From Syntrophales bacterium (GTDB taxonomy: Bacteria; Desulfobacterota; Syntrophia; Syntrophales; UBA5619), in the NCBI GenBank assembly GCA_023229765.1, contig JALNYO010000058.1:1-11834 (forward strand): a stretch of DNA of 11,834 bases. The letters are read 5' to 3'. How positions within the stretch are numbered: the first letter of the stretch is position 1; each line of letters starts with the position of its first letter. This document shows, one piece after another, positions 6,657 to 11,834 of the stretch. A program made the position numbers and the translations under genes. Under the pieces are notes generated by a model, which made no database searches, had not been told where the DNA came from, and saw nothing but the letters and a program-made list of their open reading frames with translations.

Positions 6657-6860
6657 TTAATTCCCTGCTTTCAAGAGAACAAACGTCGATCTAAGCTGAT
6701 CATGATATCTTCGGATCCCATCTGCAAAATGATTGATACTGATGCCTGAATCCTCAAAATCTGCATATAACCTGCGTGATTTTTCAATTTCGTTAAAGTG
6801 CATGAAATAGTAAGCCAGCCTGAGCTTAAAGATAAGCACTGAAGTATCAAGACCAAATTT
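6657..6860 (-). pseudogene. 3' remnant of an unrecognised gene beside the IS21 end
   Basis: A minus-strand open frame enters from the IS21 boundary and ends at 6657, encoding about 67 residues: KFGLDTSVLIFKLRLAYYFM, then FNEIEKSRRLYADFEDSG and a tail rich in charged residues. The helical pattern with paired aromatic residues resembles a tetratricopeptide-type repeat, but I do not recognise the family. A GTG at 6839 could serve as a start, with no good ribosome binding site. The simplest reading is the tail of a gene cut by insertion of the IS element at about 6861. It lies upstream of the methyltransferase, in the same direction, so it may once have belonged to the restriction-modification locus. 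Confidence 0.4.
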
Positions 6861-6871
6861 TGTTGGCGGCG

Positions 6872-6952
6872 GCGTGAAAATGTCCTAAATCTGGCGGTTT
6901 GAAAATGTACGGTCTAAAGCGCTATTTGAAGAGGCGCTGGGACCATTTTTCA
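6872..6952. repeat. Terminal repeat motifs of the IS21 element
   Basis: The motif GTGAAAATGTCC (6874-6885) recurs directly as TTGAAAATGTAC (6899-6910) and, inverted and less exactly, as GGACCATTTTTCA (6939-6951). Multiple short transposase-binding repeats near each terminus are characteristic of IS21-family ends. The surrounding stretch (6861-6981) has no other gene-like content. Confidence 0.5.
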
Positions 6953-6981
6953 GGTTCCAGCGGCTACTTGACACCAAGGAT

Positions 6982-7221
6982 TTATGTCTCGATTATATCT
7001 TTCATTCGATAGCTGTCGCCCTCGATAACCACGGTTTCGGTATGATGGAGGAGGCGATCCAGCAACGCAGAAGTGAGGGTGCTGTCGTTATTGAAGATTT
7101 CTGGCCAGTCTTTAAAAACCCGGTTAGTGGTAACAATAAGGGAGCCTTTTTCATAGCGGTGGCTGATGATCTGAAAGAGCAAATCAGCGCCGGCTTTATC
7201 GATGGGCAAATAACCCAGTTC
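6982..7221 (-). pseudogene. istB: istB 3' part (IS21 helper ATPase), separated from its 5' part
   Basis: The frame reads ELGYLPIDKAGADLLFQI, then IISHRYEKGSLIVTTNRVF and KDWPEIFNNDSTLTSALLDR, ending at TAA 6982. This is the C-terminal half of IstB, the AAA+ helper that directs the IstA transposase to target DNA. It contains the sensor-like TTNR motif and lacks the Walker A region. It joins in frame to the 5' part at 10837-11352: the shared GTCGCA carries the codons for Cys-Asp, giving VVCDELGYLP and a 251-residue protein, normal for the family. By itself this half has no start codon of its own (a TTG at 7209 has no ribosome binding site), so it is inactive while the insertion is present. Confidence 0.92.
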
Positions 7222-7253
7222 GTCGCATTATGTGGAGCTCCACATAATGCGAC
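7222..7253. repeat. Perfect 32-bp palindrome at the left end of the RIT-like element
   Basis: Positions 7222-7237 are the exact reverse complement of 7238-7253, with no spacer. It is made of core GTCGCA, arm TTATGTGGAG, arm CTCCACATAA and inverted core TGCGAC. The arm differs by one base from TTATGTTGAG, which occurs twice in each terminal repeat. The palindrome overlaps the left terminal repeat by 6 bp and has no counterpart at the right end. Confidence 0.9.
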
Positions 7254-7281
7254 TTATGTTGAGTGTTCATTTATGTTGAGA
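7248..7281 (+). repeat. Left 34-bp terminal inverted repeat of the RIT-like element
   Basis: This 34-bp sequence starts TGCGACTTATGTTGAG and is identical to the reverse complement of 10809-10842. Within it TTATGTTGAG occurs twice as a direct repeat with a 17-bp period (7254-7263 and 7271-7280), which looks like paired recombinase-binding sites. Confidence 0.93.
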
Positions 7282-7355
7282 GTTTGCCGGCTTGGCTCTC
7301 TATTGACGCTTTCGCCGACAGATCTGTTCACATAAATGCATTCGCTATGACTGCC

Positions 7356-8375
7356 TTACAGCGATTCCAGCCATGCCAAAAGATCAGGATTCTGCTTCCA
7401 TTTCCCCTGAGATGGATTTCCATCAATCAATGGCTTGGCCTTTTCCATAGCTTGGCGCTTCATTTCGAGATCCATCGTGGCATATTTATTGGTTGTGTTT
7501 ACGCTGGCATGTCCCAGCCAATTAGCAATTGTGCTGAGGTCAACCCCGGCTTTAAGCAGATGGATCGCGGTGCTATGCCTCATACTGTGGGGATGGAGTC
7601 TCTTTTTTTCGAGAGACGGTTGGACAGTGGCGGCATGGTGGAGATGCTTTGCAAGCAGGTATCGAATACCGAAGCGGGTAAGGGGCTTGCCGGCATGGTT
7701 TGTAAAAACGGCAGCAGGCTCCCTTGGATCAATTCCCCGCTCTTCGAGAAGTTGACTAAGAAGATGGGCCGTATCTGGCCAGATTGGACAAATCCGCTCT
7801 TTGCGGCCTTTCCCAAAGATGCGAACACTGAACGGTTTTGACAGTTGCAAATCATTGGCCCTGAGGTCGATTAACTCTTGGACGCGGACACCAGTGTTGA
7901 ACATGAGGCTGATAAATGCATAATCGCGCCGGCCATCTTGTATGGTTCGATCTACAGAACCAAGGACTGCCGTGATTTCATCAAATTCAAGGTAATCAAT
8001 CGTTCGAGAGACTCTGCGCTTGAAAGGGATGCTCAATATCCGCTGGCACTGATCAAGCGCTTCAGGGTATATTCCGGCTACATATCGGAAAAAGCTATGC
8101 AGGGTGGCAAGCCGACTGTTCCGGGTACCTGCCTGGTTGTGTCGGTTTTCTTCAAGATGATTTAGAAAGGCAATGATTTCTTCTCTTCCCATATCCTCAG
8201 TCCTCAGATCCGAGACGGAAACATTCTTTTGCCGAGCCAGGAAGAGAAGAAAAAGTTTGAGACTATCCCTGTAGCTCAGGATTGTATGGGGGCTTGCGCC
8301 TCGTATCTTTGGCAAATAATCGGCAAAGAAACCTCTTAACGTCGTGCCAAGTGCATTGGCTTGGGTTGATTTCAT
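7356..8375 (-). CDS. Tyrosine recombinase, third of the trio (RitC-like)
   Basis: A 339-residue site-specific recombinase. An N-terminal SAM-like core-binding domain (about 10-110) precedes the catalytic domain with R164 (NTGVRVQELIDL), K189 or K192 (FGKGRKER), H263 and R266 (HPHSMRHSTAIHLL), H289 (WLGHASV) and the nucleophile Y298 (TTNKYATM). All catalytic residues are present, so the enzyme should be active. It ends with the tail NPDLLAWLESL. Its ATG overlaps the stop of the upstream fused recombinase as ATGA, with GGAGGT a few bases before, so the proteins are translationally coupled. This is the usual arrangement in RIT elements, where the recombinases are thought to act together on the element ends. 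No excisionase-like gene is present. Confidence 0.92.
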   Translation of the reverse strand: MKSTQANALGTTLRGFFADYLPKIRGASPHTILSYRDSLKLFLLFLARQKNVSVSDLRTEDMGREEIIAFLNHLEENRHNQAGTRNSRLATLHSFFRYVAGIYPEALDQCQRILSIPFKRRVSRTIDYLEFDEITAVLGSVDRTIQDGRRDYAFISLMFNTGVRVQELIDLRANDLQLSKPFSVRIFGKGRKERICPIWPDTAHLLSQLLEERGIDPREPAAVFTNHAGKPLTRFGIRYLLAKHLHHAATVQPSLEKKRLHPHSMRHSTAIHLLKAGVDLSTIANWLGHASVNTTNKYATMDLEMKRQAMEKAKPLIDGNPSQGKWKQNPDLLAWLESL

Positions 8376-10705
8376 TTTTTACCTCCATTCAAACACACGT
8401 GAGTTTTTCCGACATCTGCGACACCGTCGAAGAGGCGCCGGCCGAAGCACTGCAGAAATCGCTCGCTGGCTTCCGAGCTTATTCCCTCAACAAAGTGGAG
8501 ATAGTAATATGTGGAGGCAACAGAGACATGTCCCATATAGGTCGAAAGGAGGGGAAGTCTCGCCTGGACATCTTCGCCACTAACGTAGCAATGCGTGAGG
8601 GCATTTACGGCAAAGGAATGTCTCAAATCATGGATACGAGGGGGCTTGCCTTTGGATGTTAATATCCCAAGAGCCGAACAAAGAAGTAGCCAGTTTTGAG
8701 CGAAACCGGTTCCGGTGTAACCCCTTCCTTCAGGACTGCCATGCCGGTTCCAGATAAGGGGGGATGTGGTTTCCATAGTAAGCCTTCTTTCGTTGCGAAG
8801 GGAAAGGTAGGCCATAAGTTCTGCATTTACGGAGGGCGAGAGTGGGAGGATCCTTGATTTGTGGAATTTGGTAAAGCGTATTAGCAGAGTCCCTTCCTCT
8901 GAGTTAAAATCCCCTATAGTTAAATGAAGGAGTTCACTACGGCGAAGCCCTGCCGTGAATAAAAGGAGAATGCCTGTACGCATACTCTCAGACCTCAGAG
9001 GCGATGTAGCAGTCGGTTGAAGATACCGGCAGGCGTCAAGAAGGCGGGCAATATCAGATTCCGAGAGGATGTAGGGGCTGACGCTTTGATGATTGGCTGG
9101 AAAGATCAATGGATCAGGGACAAAGGCGTTTGGCTGCGATCTTTGCCGGAAAAGGCAAAAGTTGCGCACAATCCGCATGTGATTACGTCGAACAGTTGGC
9201 GACAGACACCCCAGTGTGGTCGCCCAGGCGGTGAATATCTCCCCGGTTATATCTTGAAAAGAAGGATAGCACCCCCCCATGAACGCATCAAAATGAAAGA
9301 GAATAGCGGCCTCACGCGAGTAATTCCTGCCAAGAGAACGTTTAACCTTAAGGTATTGCTCGATTTCAGTTGAGAGGAAAGTGGGGGTAAATCGATAAAG
9401 TTCTAATTTTCTGGGCGCGTTCTTTTCTTTTTTCGGCGAACAAACTGTTGCCGGGCCAATGACGATTGGAGTCTCATTTCTGTGTTCTTCCGGCACACAG
9501 AGTGCCACGGTTCTCAACTCTTCTGTAGCCAACCGCAAATAGACACAGGTGCTTTCCGCGTCTCGATGCCCCAGTAGATCGCCGATAGCCTTGAGGGATA
9601 CTCCTTGGCGAAGTAAATGGGTGGCATAGGAGTGGCGCAAGCAATGAGATCCCTGATAAGGAATATCCAGTCCGCTCAACCGGGCCCGCAACTGAAAGGC
9701 TTCCGTAACAGCAGTAGGCTTAAGAGTACCCATAGGTGCGCGGACTCTAAGGAACATCTGACGATAAGGAAGCTTTGGCCTGCTTTCCTGAAGGTATTGC
9801 GCTAATACGTCTCCAGCGGTGTCGGTGAGGGGAAGAATAAGCTCTTGAACTGTCTTCCGCTGAGCTATGCGTATCGTGGCTGCACGCCAGTCGATGTCAT
9901 CCAGAGTGAGCGAAACCACTTCGCATGTTCTAAACCCGTAGGTGGCAATAAGAAAAAGCATTGTGTAATCACGTAAACCATGAGGGTTCGTCGTATCGAT
10001 GTAAGAGAGAAGCTGTTTTACGGTCTCCCGGGAGAGATGGCGAGGCAGCCGCTCCAGACGATAAATCTTTGGAGTGTCAATCATCGTATGCAACGGCTGG
10101 CGCAGAATGGATATCTCATGTTGAAAACGCAAGAAGGCCCTCAGATACCCGATTACATGCTGGAGAGAATAACGGTTCAGTCTTTTTGAGCAAATCTGGA
10201 TGAAATCTTCTATCGCTTTGATGGTGAGTGTTGCCAGAGCCTCGGGATTTTCATGGTAGCCAATATACGCCAGGAATTCCTGCAGATACCTCTTATGAGA
10301 TCGGATGGTGGAAGGTTGCAGGCCGCGCACCTTGTGCAAATGATCCGAGAAAAGATCGAGTTCAATATCTATGGATGTCTTCGGTTGGCTTGGGGTGGAT
10401 TCCAGACGGTCATTTTCTCTGAGAAAGTACTCTATCTGCCGAATGGTTCCGGCAGTTTCCGGCCGAAGGTGACGATAGTGCTCCCAGGCCGCATCAAAGG
10501 AGTCCTGACTCAGATCTTCCAGCCTTTGAGCGCCAGCCTGTTGAAAATAGACGTCAATCACCTTCGCATCCTTGAGCTTATTGCGTAAAGTCCCAACGGT
10601 GAAGCCACGATTGTGAGACCATGTGGTAAACTCATCGAGGATGGAGCCAAAAAGTGGAAGGGAAAAATACTTCTGATGGGATCTTGGACGAAGTGATGCA
10701 ATCAT
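8372..10705 (-). CDS. Fused double tyrosine recombinase (RitA-RitB-like), 777 residues
   Basis: One uninterrupted ORF holds two complete tyrosine recombinases. Unit one (about 1-405) has a core-binding region, then R259 (YGFRTCEVVSL), K284 (QRKTVQ), H354 and R357 (HCLRHSYATHLL), H380 (LLGHRDA) and Y389 (STCVYLRL). A lysine-rich linker (about 405-435) follows. Unit two (about 436-777) has a second core-binding region (LSTEIEQYLKVKRSLGRNYS), then R588 (AGLRRSELLHL), H692 and R695 (IHDLRHSFAV), H726 (YMGHVSV) and Y735 (STYYYLHF). Both active sites look intact. A single recombinase is usually 300-400 residues, and RIT elements normally encode RitA and RitB as separate genes. The start is firm: AAGGAGGT lies 4 nt upstream of ATG 10705, and that site is itself within a hairpin. 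A missed frameshift or stop at the junction would be the alternative, but I see none. Confidence 0.9.
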   Translation of the reverse strand: MIASLRPRSHQKYFSLPLFGSILDEFTTWSHNRGFTVGTLRNKLKDAKVIDVYFQQAGAQRLEDLSQDSFDAAWEHYRHLRPETAGTIRQIEYFLRENDRLESTPSQPKTSIDIELDLFSDHLHKVRGLQPSTIRSHKRYLQEFLAYIGYHENPEALATLTIKAIEDFIQICSKRLNRYSLQHVIGYLRAFLRFQHEISILRQPLHTMIDTPKIYRLERLPRHLSRETVKQLLSYIDTTNPHGLRDYTMLFLIATYGFRTCEVVSLTLDDIDWRAATIRIAQRKTVQELILPLTDTAGDVLAQYLQESRPKLPYRQMFLRVRAPMGTLKPTAVTEAFQLRARLSGLDIPYQGSHCLRHSYATHLLRQGVSLKAIGDLLGHRDAESTCVYLRLATEELRTVALCVPEEHRNETPIVIGPATVCSPKKEKNAPRKLELYRFTPTFLSTEIEQYLKVKRSLGRNYSREAAILFHFDAFMGGCYPSFQDITGEIFTAWATTLGCLSPTVRRNHMRIVRNFCLFRQRSQPNAFVPDPLIFPANHQSVSPYILSESDIARLLDACRYLQPTATSPLRSESMRTGILLLFTAGLRRSELLHLTIGDFNSEEGTLLIRFTKFHKSRILPLSPSVNAELMAYLSLRNERRLTMETTSPLIWNRHGSPEGRGYTGTGFAQNWLLLCSALGILTSKGKPPRIHDLRHSFAVNALTHCYVSGEDVQARLPLLSTYMGHVSVASTYYYLHFVEGISSEASERFLQCFGRRLFDGVADVGKTHVCLNGGKK

Positions 10706-10709
10706 TTTA

Positions 10710-10743
10710 ACCTCCTTTCAAAATGAGAAAATATTAAGGAGGT
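10710..10743 (-). promoter_or_regulatory. Hairpin that sequesters the Shine-Dalgarno of the fused recombinase
   Basis: In the minus-strand transcript, ACCTCCTT (10743-10736) is perfectly complementary to AAGGAGGT (10717-10710), the ribosome binding site that ends 4 nt before the ATG. The stem is 8 bp and the AU-rich loop 18 nt (10735-10718). A transcript that carries both arms would hide its own ribosome binding site. One starting inside the loop, or a ribosome or protein opening the stem, would expose it. Several transposons use such a hairpin to prevent expression from transcripts that enter from outside. The rest of the leader (10744-10808) has no promoter I can name with confidence. Confidence 0.65.
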
Positions 10744-10808
10744 CCTATATCATTAATGTGCAGTCGGCTAAGTCTTCACCCCTTTGTTTGCTTAGTTTTG
10801 TAGATGGT

Positions 10809-10842
10809 TCTCAACATAAATGAACACTCAACATAAGTCGCA
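10809..10842 (-). repeat. Right 34-bp terminal inverted repeat of the RIT-like element
   Basis: Exact reverse complement of 7248-7281. Its outermost six bases, GTCGCA on the plus strand (10837-10842), form the direct repeat with 7222-7227 and also encode Cys-Asp of istB. The inner arms CTCAACATAA occur twice, at 10810-10819 and 10827-10836. Confidence 0.93.
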
Positions 10843-11352
10843 AACAACCAGGTCCGGCTTGAGATATTTGTTCAGCTCTTGTTTCAGCCGTCCCGCGGAT
10901 TTGGCAGCGGTCAGATTGTTAATTGCCTCAACGGCTGTGGAAAACAGAACCGAGTATCCTTTAAGGCACGCCTCATATCCGAGTGCAGTAGCGAGGTGTG
11001 TTTTCCCAAGTCCCACCCCGCTAATGAAAATCACATTGCTTTTGTCTTCGATCCATTTGAGTCTGAACAGGTTTTGCACCTGCGGCTGGTTGATTTTTTT
11101 AGGCCAGCTCCAGTTAAACTGCTCCAGGGTTTTTATTTGGGGGAAACGGGCCTGGTATATTCGGCGCTCTATGGCACGATCACGGCGCTGATGGGCTTGT
11201 GCCTGGATCAGTTCGGTCAGATAATGGACGTGATTCCATTGTTTTTCCGCCGCCTGCTTTGCCATTGATTCATAATTTTCACGGATAAAATGCAGTTTCA
11301 GATAGCTGAGATTTTGGTCAAGTTCCGGGGGTGGTGGGTTTGTTCTGGTCAT
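10837..11352 (-). pseudogene. istB: istB 5' part (IS21 helper ATPase), cut at Walker B
   Basis: N-terminal 172 residues of IstB. The region to about residue 85 matches the IstB N-terminal domain (YLKLHFIRENYESMAKQAAE). The Walker A motif is SGVGLGKTHLA (111-121), followed by the usual AALGYEA-type helix. The last native residues are LVVCD, where D172 is the Walker B aspartate; the frame then runs two codons into the inserted element and stops. The ATG at 11352 overlaps the istA stop as ATGA and follows AAGGAGG by 7 nt, so translation is coupled to istA as in other IS21 elements. The truncated product keeps ATP-binding but lacks the rest of Walker B and the sensor region, so it cannot hydrolyse ATP normally. 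Confidence 0.93.
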
Positions 11353-11834
11353 GTCGTGCCTCCTTCGTGATTTTTTAAGGCCTTGCTGTAAACTTCCATA
11401 TCCGGCTGAGCGATCTCAAGTTCCAGGAGATCCTGCCTGCGCGTAATGATCAATGCGCCGGGCTCGGGCAGTTTTCTGGCCCTCTGTTCCAAGAGGTTGG
11501 CGATGTACTCGGATGAAAATGCCTGAAGAACGAATGCATCCTCAATAGCCCTTGCGACGGGATCAACACCGTAGATTTCACTTAAAGCGACGATCTTTAT
11601 TATGTGATGATGCGGACTCAAGCGGCGTTGTTCAAGTTGCTGGTAATATTTCTCGGCCTTTGGAGAAAGCATCAGAAAGCGCATGAAGATTTTTTGATCC
11701 CTGGCTTTTTTACGCTGGGCGATCAGCTCTTTGGGATGATCCGGGTTTTCAATATCCTGACGGCGATCATAGCTGCGGGCATGACGGGCGATCAGTTTTT
11801 CTTGATGATAGATGCAGAGACGGTCGGGGTAGGT
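11349..11834 (-). CDS. istA: istA, IS21 transposase, C-terminal part (runs off the window)
   Basis: The frame is open from the window edge at 11834 to TGA 11349, giving 161 visible residues: TYPDRLCIYHQEKLIARHAR, then KIFMRFLMLSPKAEKYYQQL, HHHIIKIVALSEIYGVDPVA and a tail ending KNHEGGTT. This matches the C-terminal region of IstA, after the DDE catalytic core and beta-barrel domain; the helix-turn-helix and catalytic residues lie outside the window. An internal ATG at 11684 is not the start. IstA cuts and joins the IS ends and needs IstB for target choice, which is disrupted here. The visible part shows no lesion. Confidence 0.88.
   Translation of the reverse strand, partial: TYPDRLCIYHQEKLIARHARSYDRRQDIENPDHPKELIAQRKKARDQKIFMRFLMLSPKAEKYYQQLEQRRLSPHHHIIKIVALSEIYGVDPVARAIEDAFVLQAFSSEYIANLLEQRARKLPEPGALIITRRQDLLELEIAQPDMEVYSKALKNHEGGTT

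Larger units (their letters stand above)
7222..10842 (-). mobile_element. RIT-like tyrosine-recombinase element inserted in istB
   Basis: Excising one copy of the 6-bp direct repeat GTCGCA (7222-7227 and 10837-10842) together with everything between the copies restores a perfect istB reading frame, so the insertion is 3,615 bp with 6 bp shared. The element has 34-bp perfect terminal inverted repeats and codes only for tyrosine recombinases: a fused pair and a third, in one coupled operon. Three unequal tyrosine recombinases in fixed order define RIT (recombinase-in-trio) elements, known in many proteobacteria. No cargo gene is present. The genes point the same way as istAB, so istAB transcripts would run into them. 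Apart from the fusion and the palindromic left end, the layout fits the published group. Confidence 0.85.
6861..11834 (-). mobile_element. IS21-family insertion sequence (partial), interrupted by a RIT-like element
   Basis: The element shows the classic IS21 layout: istA followed by istB with ATGA overlap, a non-coding 3' end with repeated short motifs, and a TG dinucleotide (6861) at the presumed terminus. The istA 5' part and the other end lie outside the window, so target duplication cannot be checked. The boundary at 6861 is my best guess from the motif repeats and the change of content; it could be off by tens of bases. With istB split, the copy cannot move on its own unless an intact IstB is supplied or the inserted element leaves precisely. 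Confidence 0.8.

Noticed and set aside
6982..7209. Independent 75-residue gene starting at TTG 7209
   Set aside because: It lacks a ribosome binding site and joins in frame to the IstB N-terminal half once the insertion is removed.
7356..10705. Phage or genomic-island integrase with a tRNA attachment site
   Set aside because: There is no tRNA gene, no cargo and no phage genes, and the ends are short inverted repeats within istB. A trio-recombinase element fits better.

Overview
The window looks like an accessory region from an anaerobic bacterium, most plausibly a deltaproteobacterium (Desulfobacterota, Syntrophus or Desulfo-type). This is an inference. It rests on a homocysteine-biosynthesis gene set typical of anaerobes and methanogens, on GTCATTCCCGC-type hairpin repeats, and on the mix of group II introns, IS21 and tyrosine-recombinase elements. 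Every recognisable gene lies on the minus strand, so the layout is best read from right to left.

Right end (about 6861-11834): an IS21-family insertion sequence. istA runs off the window and its stop overlaps the istB start. istB is split exactly at its Walker B aspartate by a 3.6-kb element carrying three tyrosine-recombinase domains. Two of these are fused in one 777-residue ORF and the third is a separate 339-residue ORF overlapping it by ATGA. This is a RIT-like (recombinase-in-trio) element. It has perfect 34-bp terminal inverted repeats, a 6-bp direct repeat GTCGCA at the junctions, a perfect 32-bp palindrome at one end, and a hairpin that would bury the Shine-Dalgarno sequence of the first recombinase gene.

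Middle (4793-6860): a short gene remnant beside the IS end, then a decayed BsuBI/PstI-type restriction-modification system. The methyltransferase is nearly full length but frameshifted. The endonuclease has lost its whole catalytic centre, so only an N-terminal piece and the last ~36 residues remain.

Middle left (1562-4730): a well-formed promoter followed by VOC protein, HcyBio (DUF39/COG1900), NIL-ferredoxin protein and UPF0280 (ApbE-like) genes. The last three families are linked to making homocysteine directly from sulfide and aspartate semialdehyde in anaerobes. A MITE-like double hairpin lies between the NIL-ferredoxin and UPF0280 genes. A small TTG-start ORF with a strong ribosome binding site follows UPF0280.

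Left end (1-1512): the 5' part of a group II intron, with 5' end GTGCG at 1512 and a 7-nt EBS1/IBS1 match. Its reverse transcriptase ORF is cut in the catalytic FADD motif by the 5' end (GTGTG at 257) of a second group II intron in the same orientation, which makes a candidate bacterial twintron. The repeated theme is one mobile element inserted into the most conserved catalytic motif of another.
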